Position numbers and translations under genes: made by a program
NCBI GenBank assembly: GCA_049601915.1
Contig: JBMYRB010000001.1
Location: 434,001 to 498,000 of the forward strand
Direction: 5' to 3'
Source of the DNA: UBA8079 sp049601915
GTDB taxonomy: Bacteria; Pseudomonadota; Alphaproteobacteria; UBA6615
DNA: 64,000 nucleotides
The notes under the pieces: model-generated
Told to the model about the DNA's origin: nothing
The model's input: the letters and a program-made list of their open reading frames with translations, nothing else
Database searches by the model: none
Shown: positions 25,821-35,397 of the stretch, piece by piece
Layout: each line of letters opens with the position of its first letter
How positions within the stretch are numbered: the stretch's first letter is position 1

Positions 25821-27776
25821 CTAGTCGGTCTGCTGTTCGATAAATGTCGGGTCGAACCATTCGCGTGCCGGCCGCGTGGCCTCCGGCGCACGCGGATCCG
25901 CGCGAACCGGGACCGCCACGGTTGCCGGCGGCGGAGTCGACATGAAATCCTTCCAGATCGCCGCCGGTATACTCGACCCGGTGATGCGTTGGGTCGGGGT
26001 GTTGTTGTCATTGCCGACCCAGACCGTCACAACCAGATCCCCGGCATAGCCGACGAACCAAGCGTCTCGGAAATCCTGGCTGGTGCCGGATTTCCCGGCC
26101 GCCGGCCGGTCTATTTTTGCGCGCTTGCCCGTGCCCCATTCGACGACAGCACGAAGCATTTCGGTGGTCTGTGCGGCGGCCTCGGCATCGATCACCCGAC
26201 GCGGCGCACGGGTTGATCGCCGAAACACAACTTCTCCACCCTGGCGCACTTCGGACACGCCATACGGAGCCACGGCATAACCGCCATTGGCGAACACCGC
26301 ATAAGCCGCGGTGAGATCAAGTGGCGTCACCTCACCCGCCCCCAGTGCGATCGAGGGATGGGGGGTCAACGGCGATGTGATACCCAATCGCCGGGCGGAT
26401 TGAATGATACGGGTACGACCGATGTCTTCCCCCACCCGAACCGCGACCGTGTTAAGGGAGCGCGCAACCGCTTCCCGCAGGGTCACCTCTCCCCTGAAAC
26501 CTCCAGAGTAGTTCTTTGGCGTCCAGCCATCCACGGTGATGGGTGCGTCCAGCACCGGGCTGTCCGGCGTCATGCCGGATTCGAGCGCCGGCAGATAGAC
26601 AATCGGCTTGAAGGCCGAGCCAGGCTGGCGCAATGCCCGGGTCACCCGGTTGAACTGACTTTCACTGTATCGTCGTCCGCCGACCATCGCGAGCACCGCC
26701 CCGTCCGTCCGCATCGCAACCAGCGCCACCTGCGAGCCCTTTGTGTCCGCGCGTTTGATCGCGGCCTCCGCGCGTGCCTGGAGCTCGGGATCGAGGGTCG
26801 TCTCGACGGCCAGATCGGACCCCGTCGTGCCCGCATACCCGGCCGCGCGCTCGAGCGCCCAGTCGGCGAAATAGCGCCGCGCCTGGCCCAATACGCGCGG
26901 GCGCGGCAACGCCGCATTTCCGCGCCCGGGGCGTTGCGTACCGGCAGCAGTTTCGGCGTCGCCGGGTCGGAGAAAACCGGCGTCGACCATCGCCTGCAAC
27001 ACGGTCTGCGCCCGGTGGTGCGCCGCGGCCTCGCTGTTATCGGGATTCAAACGCGATGGCGCACGCAGCAGCCCTGCCAGGACCGCCGCCTGATAGATAT
27101 CCACATCGCGTGCCGAGGTACCGAAGTAACGCTGGGCTGCCGCCTCGACCCCGTAGGTGCCGGCACCGAGATAGACCCGGTTGAGATATATCGTGAGCAG
27201 TTCGTCCTTCTCGAACTGGCGTTCCAGCTTGAGCGCGAGGATCAGCTCACTGATCTTTCGATCGAACGAACGCTCCGGTGTCAGAAACAGGTTCTTCGCG
27301 AGTTGCTGGGTCAGGGTGGACCCGCCCTGCACGACGCCGCCGGCGCGCAGATTGGCGACCGCCGCCCGCAGCACGCCGCGGACATCGACACCAGGATGTT
27401 CGAAGAACCGCCGGTCCTCAATGGCGACAACCGCCTGCACCAGCTGGGGTGGCAGTTCGTTGACCGTCAGCCGGGCGCCGTAGAGGTCTCCATAGCCGCC
27501 AACCAGCGAGCCATCGGCCGCGACGATTGTGACCCCAGGGCGGCGAGCCTTATCGGTGGTCGGGCCGAGGGCATCGACGGCGGGTAAATTCCACGCAAAC
27601 CAGACCAGCACTACCGCCAGCGCGATACCGCCCCAGATGCCGAGCACAAGCGACCATTTGGTCACGCGCCACAGCAGGCTGGAAGGTGCCGCCGGCGGCG
27701 TACCCGCTTTGGCGGTTTGCTTTCCGGCAGACGGCTTTCCGGCTTTCCCGGGCTTCTTTTTAGGCGACTTTCTCAT
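25821..27776 (-). CDS. Class A penicillin-binding protein (PBP1A-type)
   Basis: 651 residues from ATG 27776 (MRKSPKKKPGKAG), giving a Lys-rich cytoplasmic tail and a single TM (SLVLGIWGGIALAVVLVWFA). The GT51 transglycosylase domain has VAIEDRRFFEHPGVDVRGVL and QGGSTLTQQLAKNLFL. The transpeptidase domain has the active-site Ser in QPGSAFKPIVYL, then ARSLNTVAV and the KSGTSQDF triad element. It polymerises and crosslinks peptidoglycan at the inner membrane. Its size fits the shorter alphaproteobacterial PBP1 group without an OB insertion. Confidence 0.93.
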   Translation of the reverse strand: MRKSPKKKPGKAGKPSAGKQTAKAGTPPAAPSSLLWRVTKWSLVLGIWGGIALAVVLVWFAWNLPAVDALGPTTDKARRPGVTIVAADGSLVGGYGDLYGARLTVNELPPQLVQAVVAIEDRRFFEHPGVDVRGVLRAAVANLRAGGVVQGGSTLTQQLAKNLFLTPERSFDRKISELILALKLERQFEKDELLTIYLNRVYLGAGTYGVEAAAQRYFGTSARDVDIYQAAVLAGLLRAPSRLNPDNSEAAAHHRAQTVLQAMVDAGFLRPGDAETAAGTQRPGRGNAALPRPRVLGQARRYFADWALERAAGYAGTTGSDLAVETTLDPELQARAEAAIKRADTKGSQVALVAMRTDGAVLAMVGGRRYSESQFNRVTRALRQPGSAFKPIVYLPALESGMTPDSPVLDAPITVDGWTPKNYSGGFRGEVTLREAVARSLNTVAVRVGEDIGRTRIIQSARRLGITSPLTPHPSIALGAGEVTPLDLTAAYAVFANGGYAVAPYGVSEVRQGGEVVFRRSTRAPRRVIDAEAAAQTTEMLRAVVEWGTGKRAKIDRPAAGKSGTSQDFRDAWFVGYAGDLVVTVWVGNDNNTPTQRITGSSIPAAIWKDFMSTPPPATVAVPVRADPRAPEATRPAREWFDPTFIEQQTD

Positions 27777-27833
27777 GGGCGCGGAGACTGGCGCACGGAA
27801 TTGGCCGAATTGTGGCAAAACACGCGGCGCGCG

Positions 27834-30335
27834 CTAAACGTCGAGATTCGCGACCTTGAGCGCGTTGTCCTGGATGAAGTTGCGTCGCGGTTCCACCTCG
27901 TCACCCATCAGAGTTTCGAAGATGTTCCCGGCAGCATCCGCCTGTGCGACGCGAACCTGGAGCAGCGCACGGGCATTCTGGTCGAGGGTGGTCTCCCACA
28001 GCTGATCGGGGTTCATCTCGCCAAGCCCCTTGTAGCGCTGCATGGAGATTCCCTTGCGCCCGGCCTCGAACACCGCCTGAAGCAAGGTCAGCGGGCCGGT
28101 GATCGTCCGTTCCTGGTCTTTGGCGACCAGGCGTGAATGCTCGATATAGGTGTCGCGTAGATCGCCCCACAGCTCGTTCAGGCGGCGTGCCTCGGAGGAG
28201 TTGATGATCCGGTCGTCGATCACCAGTGTTTCGGTCACACCACGCAGCTTGCGCGTGAAGACAAGTGCCCCGTCTTCACGCTGGCTACCCTCCCAACCGC
28301 GCTCAAGCCGGTCGGACAACCGGTCAAGCATCCAGGCAATGGCTTGGGCCGCCTCGGCGGCGCGTTCCCGGTCGGAAATCAATTCGGGGTTGAGCGCGCC
28401 GGCGATGGCTGCCTGTTCCACGACCGTTTCATTCGGCAGATAGACCGTCAGCGGCTGGATCAGCTTGCGGGCCTCCAACGCCACATCGAGCATCGCGCGC
28501 AAGTCCGCGCCGGAACGCTGCGTCCCGTCGGCCAGATTGAGCACCGTGTCGCCCAGGCCGGTGTCCATCAGATAATCTTCCATCGCATGGTCATCTTTGA
28601 GGTAGACCGCCGACTGGCCGCGCTGCACCCGGTAGAGCGGCGGCTGGGCGATGTACAGATGGCCGCGTTCGACGATTTCCGGCATCTGGCGATAGAAGAA
28701 GGTCAGCAGCAGAGTCCGGATGTGGGACCCATCGACATCCGCATCCGTCATGATGATGATCTTGTGATAGCGCAGCTTCTCGATATCGAAGTCGTCACGA
28801 ATACCGGTGCCCAGAGCGGTGATAAGCGTGCCGATTTCCGCCGATGACAGCATCTTGTCGAAGCGCGCGCGCTCGACGTTGAGGATTTTGCCGCGCAGCG
28901 GCAGGATCGCCTGGAATCGCCGGTCCCGGCCCTGCTTGGCCGACCCGCCGGCGCTGTCGCCCTCGACGATGAACATTTCGGCCTTTTCCGGGTCACGCTC
29001 CTGGCAGTCGGCGAGCTTGCCCGGCAGGGACGCCATATCGAGCGCGCCCTTGCGGCGTGTGAGTTCACGCGCCTTGCGGGCCGCTTCGCGGGCCGCCGCA
29101 GCTTCGATGATCTTCTCGACAACCGCGCGGGCCTCGTTGGGATGTTCCTCGAACCACTGGCCGAGCCGATCGCCGACAGTCGATTCAACAATCGGACGCA
29201 CCTCCGATGACACGAGCTTGTCCTTGGTCTGCGAGGAGAATTTCGGATCGGGCACCTTGACCGACAACACGCACGTCAATCCCTCACGCGCGTCGTCACC
29301 CGTGATCGCGAGTTTTGCCTTTTTCGCCAGCCCGCTCTCATTTGCGTAGTTGTTGATCGTGCGGGTCAGCGCGCCGCGGAATCCCGCCAGATGGGTGCCG
29401 CCATCGCGCTGCGGAATGTTGTTTGTAAAACACAGCATCGTCTCGTGATAGCTGTCGTTCCACTGCAATGCGCATTCGACGACCACGCCGTCTTTCTCGC
29501 CGATGATATGCATCACCTCGCCGGCGATGCCCTGACGATTTCGATCGACATACTCGACAAACGCCTTGAGGCCGCCCTCGTAGAACATCTCCGTGCGGAT
29601 GGGCTCGACGCCGCGCGCGTCGGTCAGCACCAGGGTGACGCCCGAGTTCAGGAAGGCGAGCTCGCGCAGCCGATGTTCGAGTGTCTCGCGGTCGAAATCG
29701 ATCATCGTGAAGGTTTCAGTCGATGGCTGAAACGTGATCTCGGTGCCCGTCAGCGGCTCGCCATCCGCGTCCGGGGCGTCCCCGGTTATCTCCAGTGAAT
29801 CCGTGGGCTCACCGTGCGCGAAACGCAGCTTATGTTCCTTGCCATCGCGCCAGATGCGCATTTCCAACCATTCGGAAAGCGCGTTCACGACCGACACGCC
29901 CACGCCATGCAGGCCACCCGACACTTTGTAGGAATTCTGGTCGAATTTTCCGCCCGCATGCAGCTGGGTCATGATGACCTCTGCCGCCGACACGCCTTCT
30001 TCTTCGTGGATATCGACCGGGATACCGCGCCCGTTGTCGACGACCGTGACAGAGCCGTCGGGGTTCAGGGTGACATCGACAGTATCGCAATGCCCGGCGA
30101 GCGCCTCATCGATCGCGTTGTCCACGACCTCATAGACCATGTGGTGCAATCCCGATCCGTCATCCGTGTCACCGATATACATCCCCGGCCGTTTGCGCAC
30201 CGCGTCCAGGCCGCGCAGAACCTTGATCGAGTCAGCGCCGTATTCGGTGTCCTCGGCGTCAACATCCGCGCCAGGCTCGGCGGCGTCCACGGCCGCTTCG
30301 GCCTCTTCTTCCGGGGTCTCGGGGGTATCGCTCAT
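27834..30335 (-). CDS. gyrB: DNA gyrase subunit B
   Basis: 833 residues with an acidic N-terminal tail of about 30. GHKL ATPase motifs: VVDNAIDEALAGHC, VVDNGRGIPVDIHEEEGVSA and GGLHGVGVSVVNALS. The TOPRIM region has FIVEGDSAGGSAKQGRDR and MTDADVDGSHIRTLLL; the C-terminus has MQRYKGLGEMNPDQLWETT. It pairs with GyrA to supercoil DNA. The recF stop overlaps its start (ATGA), and the order dnaA, dnaN, recF, gyrB is the classical one. Confidence 0.97.
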   Translation of the reverse strand: MSDTPETPEEEAEAAVDAAEPGADVDAEDTEYGADSIKVLRGLDAVRKRPGMYIGDTDDGSGLHHMVYEVVDNAIDEALAGHCDTVDVTLNPDGSVTVVDNGRGIPVDIHEEEGVSAAEVIMTQLHAGGKFDQNSYKVSGGLHGVGVSVVNALSEWLEMRIWRDGKEHKLRFAHGEPTDSLEITGDAPDADGEPLTGTEITFQPSTETFTMIDFDRETLEHRLRELAFLNSGVTLVLTDARGVEPIRTEMFYEGGLKAFVEYVDRNRQGIAGEVMHIIGEKDGVVVECALQWNDSYHETMLCFTNNIPQRDGGTHLAGFRGALTRTINNYANESGLAKKAKLAITGDDAREGLTCVLSVKVPDPKFSSQTKDKLVSSEVRPIVESTVGDRLGQWFEEHPNEARAVVEKIIEAAAAREAARKARELTRRKGALDMASLPGKLADCQERDPEKAEMFIVEGDSAGGSAKQGRDRRFQAILPLRGKILNVERARFDKMLSSAEIGTLITALGTGIRDDFDIEKLRYHKIIIMTDADVDGSHIRTLLLTFFYRQMPEIVERGHLYIAQPPLYRVQRGQSAVYLKDDHAMEDYLMDTGLGDTVLNLADGTQRSGADLRAMLDVALEARKLIQPLTVYLPNETVVEQAAIAGALNPELISDRERAAEAAQAIAWMLDRLSDRLERGWEGSQREDGALVFTRKLRGVTETLVIDDRIINSSEARRLNELWGDLRDTYIEHSRLVAKDQERTITGPLTLLQAVFEAGRKGISMQRYKGLGEMNPDQLWETTLDQNARALLQVRVAQADAAGNIFETLMGDEVEPRRNFIQDNALKVANLDV

Positions 30336-31552
30336 GGCGAGTCTCCTGTAACCGGCGACACCGCGCCGGTGTTCACTTCAAAAATCTGGGCATCCGAACC
30401 GAAAGCTTCGAACAGGTGCCGGTCGGCACCGGTGAGCCACGCCTGTGCACCGAGCGAGATAATGCGTTCCGTCAGTGCGGCGCGGCGCGCCTCGTCGAGG
30501 TGGGCTGCAACTTCATCCAGCAAAAGAACCGGGGCGGCCCCCCGCGTCAGGCCCAGCAAATGCGCATGGGCCAGAACAATCGCAATCAGCAGCGCTTTCT
30601 GCTCGCCCGTCGAGCAAAGGGCCGCGGCCATATCTTTGTCGTGGTTATGGGTCACCAGGTCACTGCGGTGCGGCCCATGTAAGGCGCGGCCCGCATCCGC
30701 GTCGCGCGCGCGTCCCGCTGCCAGCGTATCGCGCAAACGATCTTCGGCCTCGAGCGCAGGCCCATCGTTAAGCCAGTTCTCGAGGTCACCCTCGAAAGCC
30801 AGGCTGGCCCGCGGGAAGGGTCGTGATCGCGCATCGGCTTCCGCGATAATCGCTGCGTCGAGGCGCGCTACCACGTCGCGACGCGCAGCGGATATCGCGA
30901 TACCGGTCGTGGCCATCGTTTCTTCTTCTGCCGCCAACCAGACGCTGTCGCCCGTGCCCTCACGCAAAAGCTTCTGACGCCCCCGCATGGCTTGCTCGTA
31001 AACCGCGATACGGCGGGCATGCTCGGGATCGAAGCCATAAACCATACGGTCGACAAACCGCCGCCGCCCGCTGCCGCCCTCCACGAACAGGCGGTCCATG
31101 TCCGGCGCCAGCCAGATCATGGCGATCCGTTCAGCGAAAGCCGCTTGTCCGCGTGCCGGTTCGCCGTCGATCCGTACCGCGCGACGCGCCGGCCCGCCGC
31201 CAACGCTTGTTTCCATTCCCGTGCCGAGCGCCACCGCCCCGTCCACACCCTCAACACGAGCGGCGACCGCCCAGGACGGTGCCGCGGCTCCGGCATGTAC
31301 GCGCGCCACATCGGGAAGTGCTGCCCGGCGAAGACCGCGGCCCGGCGCCAGGAACGACAGGGCCTCAAGCAGGTTGGTCTTGCCCGCACCGTTGGCGCCG
31401 GTGAGAACGACCGGTGACGGCCCGACATCAAGGCGCAATGCCGCATAGCTGCGGAAATTCGTCAGGTCCAACCGCGCGACATGCCCCGGCACCCGCAATG
31501 CAGCGCCCGCCCGGACGTCGGCTGCAGTATTTGGCCTGTCATCGAGGGTCAT
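30332..31552 (-). CDS. recF: DNA replication and repair protein RecF
   Basis: 406 residues from ATG 31552 (an in-frame GTG lies three codons earlier). Walker A VVLTGANGAGKTNLLEALS, the ABC-like signature in CSTGEQKALLIAIVLA and Walker B PVLLLDEVAAHLDEARR are present, and the N-terminus has RLDLTNFRSYAALRLDV. RecF loads RecA at gaps through RecO and RecR. The start is somewhat longer at the N-terminus than in enteric RecF (about 25 extra residues). It is coupled to gyrB by ATGA overlap. Confidence 0.96.
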   Translation of the reverse strand: MTLDDRPNTAADVRAGAALRVPGHVARLDLTNFRSYAALRLDVGPSPVVLTGANGAGKTNLLEALSFLAPGRGLRRAALPDVARVHAGAAAPSWAVAARVEGVDGAVALGTGMETSVGGGPARRAVRIDGEPARGQAAFAERIAMIWLAPDMDRLFVEGGSGRRRFVDRMVYGFDPEHARRIAVYEQAMRGRQKLLREGTGDSVWLAAEEETMATTGIAISAARRDVVARLDAAIIAEADARSRPFPRASLAFEGDLENWLNDGPALEAEDRLRDTLAAGRARDADAGRALHGPHRSDLVTHNHDKDMAAALCSTGEQKALLIAIVLAHAHLLGLTRGAAPVLLLDEVAAHLDEARRAALTERIISLGAQAWLTGADRHLFEAFGSDAQIFEVNTGAVSPVTGDSP

Positions 31553-31567
31553 GGTCGCCACGCGCGG

Positions 31568-32686
31568 CTAAACGCGCATCGGCATGAGGACATAAAGCGC
31601 GCTCTCGTCTCCGCTGTCGCGAACGATCGTCGGCGAGGACGCGTCCGCCAGAACGAATTCCGCGTTGTCGTTTTCGATCTGGGCGGTGATATCGAGCAAG
31701 TATCGCGAGTTGAAACCGATTTCGATTTCGGTTTCGTCATACGCCACTTCGAGCTCCTCCGACGCGCTGCCATTCTCGGCACTCGTGGCCGACAGGGTCA
31801 GTTGGCCCGGGCCGACCACCAGCTTGATGGCGCGGCTCTTTTCCGACGAAATTGTTGAGACCCGGTCGACGGCCTGGGCAAACACGTTCCGGTCCACGGA
31901 GAGAATCTTGTCGTTGTCCTTCGGGATGACCCGCTCATAGTCGGGGAAGGTGCCGTCGATCAACTTCGAGGTCAGTACCGCATCATCGAAGGTCATGCGA
32001 ATGCGCGTGTCGGACAGCGCGATCTCGATCGGATCCGTCGTTTCCTCGATCAGCTTGCGCAGCTCGCCGATCGCCTTGCGCGGCACGATGACGCCGGGAA
32101 TGCCGTCGCCGCCATCGGGCATCGGCAACTGGACCCGGGCCAGGCGATGCCCGTCGGTCGCCACGGCGCGCAGGACATTTGTCCCGTCCTGATCGGCGGC
32201 ATGGAGGAAAATACCGTTCAGGTAGTAACGGGTCTCCTCGGTCGAGACCGCAAACCGCGTGCGGTCAACGAGCGTCCGCAGCTCTTCGGCCTCCAGGGTG
32301 AAGGTATGGGGCATATCCCCGCCGCTCATTGTCGGGAAATCCTCGACCGGGAGCGTCGCGAGATTGAACTTCGAGCGACCCGCTTTGATCAGCATCTGGC
32401 CGGCGGCAGCATCGGTCTCGATCTCGACCTGAGCCCCATCCGGGAGCTTACGAACGATATCGTAGAGCGTGTGCGCCGGAGCGGTCGTCGAGCCTTCCTG
32501 AGCCGTCTCTGCGGGAACCGTTTCGTTGATGGCGAGGTCCATGTCGGTCGCGCTGAGCGTCAACCCACCATTTTTACCGTCGAGAAGAACATTGGCGAGG
32601 ATCGGGATCGTATTGCGTCGCTCTACAACGCTCTGGACATGTGCCAATGCCTTGAGGAACGTCGCGCGCTCGATGGTCAGTTTCAT
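31568..32686 (-). CDS. dnaN: DNA polymerase III sliding clamp (beta subunit)
   Basis: 372 residues from the ATG at 32686 (MKLTIERATFLKALAHVQS). Clamp motifs: RNTIPILANVLLDG, LVDRTRFAVSTEETRYYLNG, VATDGHRLARVQLPMPD and the C-terminal DSGDESALYVLMPMRV. It encircles DNA as a dimer and tethers polymerases and repair factors. Length is normal. It lies 250 bases downstream of dnaA and 15 bases before recF. Confidence 0.97.
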   Translation of the reverse strand: MKLTIERATFLKALAHVQSVVERRNTIPILANVLLDGKNGGLTLSATDMDLAINETVPAETAQEGSTTAPAHTLYDIVRKLPDGAQVEIETDAAAGQMLIKAGRSKFNLATLPVEDFPTMSGGDMPHTFTLEAEELRTLVDRTRFAVSTEETRYYLNGIFLHAADQDGTNVLRAVATDGHRLARVQLPMPDGGDGIPGVIVPRKAIGELRKLIEETTDPIEIALSDTRIRMTFDDAVLTSKLIDGTFPDYERVIPKDNDKILSVDRNVFAQAVDRVSTISSEKSRAIKLVVGPGQLTLSATSAENGSASEELEVAYDETEIEIGFNSRYLLDITAQIENDNAEFVLADASSPTIVRDSGDESALYVLMPMRV

Positions 32687-32936
32687 TCTTCGTCGGTCCT
32701 TTTTGGCCCCGGATGCGGCTCCCCGGAATGGGGTGTAACGCATGATGCGACGCGCTTCGTACTATCTGTCGCGAGCGCCCGGAAATCCGGGAAATCTGAG
32801 CAAAATCTGAAGCTTTAAAACTATAGCAAACACAGCCTGATTCGTCAGGCAAATCAGCCACCGAACGCTGACGCGCACAGTCCAAATAATGGCGCTATTT
32901 CAAGACCTTACAAAAAGGCCCGTGGTGCGATGTGGT
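32687..32936 (-). promoter_or_regulatory. dnaA-dnaN intergenic region with UUCG-loop hairpin
   Basis: 250 bases between dnaA and dnaN, both on the minus strand. At 32835-32850 is a perfect 6-bp stem (GCCTGA and TCAGGC) closing a TTCG loop on the plus strand, CGAA on the transcript. It has no good T-run after it, so it is a weak terminator or a leader structure. The AT-rich stretch around 32810-32830 may hold a dnaN promoter. I see no clear DnaA box. Confidence 0.35.
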
Positions 32937-34370
32937 TCAGATTTCCAGCATCCGGCGCAGCAACTCGACATCCTCATTAAATCCGATGTCGGCCGAGCGC
33001 AACTCCTCTACCTTGCGAACCGCGTGCATGACCGTCGTGTGATCGCGCCCGCCGAACTTCCGCCCGATCTCCGGCAGCGAACGCGACGTCAGCTGCTTGG
33101 CCAGATACATCGCCACCTGGCGCGGCCGCGCAACCGCGCGGGCGCGGCGTGCCGAATGCATGTCCGCAAGGCGAATGTTGAAATGTTCGGCCACCCGCTT
33201 CTGGATTTCCTCGATCGTGACACGGCGATCATTGGCCCGCAGAAGATCGTGCAGGACGTCCTGGGTCGTCTCGAGGGTCACCGGCCGACCAACCAGCGTG
33301 GTGTGGGCGACGATGCGATTGAGCGCGCCTTCAAGCTCACGCACGTTCGAAGTGATCTTGTGTGCGAGGAATTCCAGCACTTTGTCGGGAATTTCTGCAC
33401 CGATCTGCTCCCCCTTGGCCTGCAGAATACCGAGACGCAGCTCATAATCCGTCGGGTGAATATCGGCCACCAGACCACAGCCTAGACGGGATTTGAGGCG
33501 TTCTTCCATGCCTTCAAGGTCCGACGGCGACTTGTCCGCCGACACGATAATCTGCCGGTTCTGGTCCACCAGCGCGTTGAAGGTGTGGAAGAACTCTTCC
33601 TGGGTCGAATCCTTACCGGCGATGAACTGGATATCGTCGATCATCAGAACGTCGACGGAGCGGAACTGCTCCTTGAAGTCCATGATCGTGCGGTATCGCA
33701 GTGCCCGGATGAACTGATACATGAACTTCTCGGCGGACATGTACAGGACCCGCCGCTGGGGCTCAAGCTCCGTGAGATGCCAGGCAATCGCATGCATCAG
33801 ATGGGTTTTGCCGAGCCCGACGCCGCCATAAAGGAAAAGCGGGTTGAACGGGACCGTCTTGGCCTCGCCGACCCGGCGCGCGGCGGCATGGGCCAGCTCG
33901 TTCGAGCGCCCGACGACGAAATTTCCGAACTTGAACCGATCATCGAGAAACGCACGAATGTCGCCGATTCCGCTCTCAGCGGCGCCCGGGGGCACGTCGG
34001 TGCCGGTGCCAGCCTCGGAATCCCGGGGGGCGGCCTCGGACTCGATGCGCTGGGCCAGCGGCTGCCGCGGCGGCGCGCCGGCCTGAACAATGGTCTGGGC
34101 GGGCTCAACAATGATCTCGACCGACTGGACCGCATCATTCTCGTCTGCCCACAACTCCGTCAGACGGGTGCCGTAATTCTGATCGATCCAATCGCGCATA
34201 AAGCGCGTCGGCACGGCCACGCGGATGCGCCCGGCATTAAAATCTCCGAGCGTCAACGGCTTCAACCAGCTGTTAAACGCAGCCTCCCCGACATCGGTGC
34301 GCAATTTTGCGCGCACCCTGGTCCACTGCTCAGTCAGTGTCCCGTCGTTCCGCCCCCACTGCTCACTCAT
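32937..34370 (-). CDS. dnaA: Chromosomal replication initiator DnaA
   Basis: 477 residues. Domain I begins WTRVRAKLRTDVGEAAFNSW. The AAA+ domain has YGGVGLGKTHLMHAIAWHL (P-loop), VDVLMIDDIQFIAGKDSTQE (Walker B) and SRLGCGLVADIHPTDYE. Domain IV has the DnaA signature PRQVAMYLAKQLTSRSLPEI followed by GRKFGGRDHTTVMHAV. It opens the origin and recruits the helicase. The 5' side faces an unusual 600-base gap that may contain its control sites or the origin. Confidence 0.98.
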   Translation of the reverse strand: MSEQWGRNDGTLTEQWTRVRAKLRTDVGEAAFNSWLKPLTLGDFNAGRIRVAVPTRFMRDWIDQNYGTRLTELWADENDAVQSVEIIVEPAQTIVQAGAPPRQPLAQRIESEAAPRDSEAGTGTDVPPGAAESGIGDIRAFLDDRFKFGNFVVGRSNELAHAAARRVGEAKTVPFNPLFLYGGVGLGKTHLMHAIAWHLTELEPQRRVLYMSAEKFMYQFIRALRYRTIMDFKEQFRSVDVLMIDDIQFIAGKDSTQEEFFHTFNALVDQNRQIIVSADKSPSDLEGMEERLKSRLGCGLVADIHPTDYELRLGILQAKGEQIGAEIPDKVLEFLAHKITSNVRELEGALNRIVAHTTLVGRPVTLETTQDVLHDLLRANDRRVTIEEIQKRVAEHFNIRLADMHSARRARAVARPRQVAMYLAKQLTSRSLPEIGRKFGGRDHTTVMHAVRKVEELRSADIGFNEDVELLRRMLEI

Positions 34371-34650
34371 CTGGCGATACTCTCCGTGAACTCAACCAAC
34401 CAAAACTCGCCGTGCGCCCTCCGCCAAGATCGGTCGCGCGGCAACCAAACCATTGCAACGGGACGGTGTCGATGCACACCAACCGAAGCAACGCAACGGA
34501 CCAAACAACGTCATGGGAGAAACATCCCAAGCACACACCATCGTCCACCCCGCGCCGCACGAGCATCAGCGAAAGAACCGGACAGAAGCGTCGGAATGAC
34601 GACAGGATCGAGAAAGAAGTCGCGGTGAAAACGCAAGCACCAAACCGTAA
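34371..34650 (-). promoter_or_regulatory. dnaA upstream region, T-poor with repeated ACCAA motifs
   Basis: On the plus strand this 280-base stretch is strikingly rich in A and C and poor in T, with many ACCAA/AACCA units (for example near 34394-34405, 34442-34452, 34478-34484 and 34500-34508). On the dnaA transcript strand these are TTGGT units. No coding frame fits. It may be a dnaA leader or part of an origin. Confidence 0.4.
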
Positions 34651-34930
34651 ATGAAAAACCTGTTTTACTTGTGTTTACTTTTTTTAACCGGCTTTTACTA
34701 CTCCCAGACACAATTTTCCCTCAAGAGACTTAGTTGTATTTGCTCCAACTTAGTCTCTCAAAACCCTCTTCTGTATTTATCCGATAATCCACTGGCCGAG
34801 TCTTTATTTTTACTGCGTCCTCGGTCCCGTGAGGCAGATGGAACATAACGTGAGAGGTCAGGACTAGCAACTGGTCAAAAGGTCGAATGCGTAAAAAAAC
34901 ACGAAAATTTCGCGCACCGGTCACCAGCCA
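34640..34930. other. AT-rich gap between dnaA and rpsT, possible origin or control region
   Basis: The local AT content is far above that of the surrounding genes, with repeated TTTACT-type words at 34663-34700 and a perfect short dyad TTATC-C-GATAA at 34777-34787 that only partly matches a DnaA box. There is no credible gene. Position beside dnaA makes an origin possible, but I found no canonical TTATCCACA-type box, so the call is tentative. Confidence 0.3.
34724..34758. repeat. Long inverted repeat in the dnaA-rpsT gap
   Basis: Arms AGAGACTTAGTTG (34724-34736) and CAACTTAGTCTCT (34746-34758) pair at 12 of 13 positions, with one central T-T mismatch and a 9-base loop. It could be a protein-binding dyad, a cruciform or an RNA hairpin. 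There is no T-run suited to a terminator directly after it on either strand. Confidence 0.7.
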
Positions 34931-34939
34931 TACGCGCAA

Positions 34940-34966
34940 ATAAAAACCGCGCCACAAGGGCGCGGT
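34940..34966 (-). terminator. Rho-independent terminator of rpsT
   Basis: On the minus strand, CCGCGCC (34965-34959) and GGCGCGG (34953-34947) form a perfect 7-bp GC stem with a 5-base loop, followed by TTTTTATTT. It lies 28 bases after the rpsT stop. Confidence 0.85.
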
Positions 34967-34993
34967 CGGTAAAAATGCTGACAGCGTCGTTGG

Positions 34994-35257
34994 TTAGGCC
35001 AAGGCCTTTATGCGTGCGGACAAGCGCGACAGCTTACGCGACACCGTGTTGGCGTGAATGACACCTTTTTGCGCGCCGCGCTGCATTTCCGGCTGTGCTG
35101 CACGTAATGCGGCCGCGGCGGCCGGCTTGTCGCCAGCGGCGATGGCCGCTTCGACCTGCTTCACATGCGTGCGGATACGCCCGATCCGGTTTCCGTTGAT
35201 CGCGGCGCGCCGCTGGTTGCGACGGATGCGTACTTTTGCCGAATGATGATTGGCCAT
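34994..35257 (-). CDS. rpsT: 30S ribosomal protein S20
   Basis: 87 residues, very basic, beginning MANHHSAKVRIRRNQRRAAI and ending RKLSRLSARIKALA, the standard S20 pattern with GVIHANTVSRKLSRL. It binds 16S rRNA early in small-subunit assembly. It is followed by a strong terminator and so is probably a single-gene unit with a promoter in 35258-35397. Confidence 0.97.
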   Translation of the reverse strand: MANHHSAKVRIRRNQRRAAINGNRIGRIRTHVKQVEAAIAAGDKPAAAAALRAAQPEMQRGAQKGVIHANTVSRKLSRLSARIKALA

Positions 35258-35397
35258 ATTGGTTCTCGAAATCGATTGCGTGTTCGGGCGCGGTGTATAG
35301 ACGGGGTCCGGGGGCCCGTCAAGGTCGCAACGGCCTGAAATACGAAGGAATTTGGCCGCGCCGAACGCAGCACCATCCCACCCGGCACATCAGGTCG

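Noticed and set aside
34371..34990. Definite oriC with canonical DnaA boxes
   Set aside because: No TTATCCACA-type box was found by eye. The AT-rich and dyad features are reported only as candidates.
35300..35320. GACGGG/CCCGTC hairpin after the enoyl-CoA hydratase gene as a terminator
   Set aside because: There is no T-run after it on the transcribed strand, and the loop is G/C-rich, so it is not supported as a terminator.
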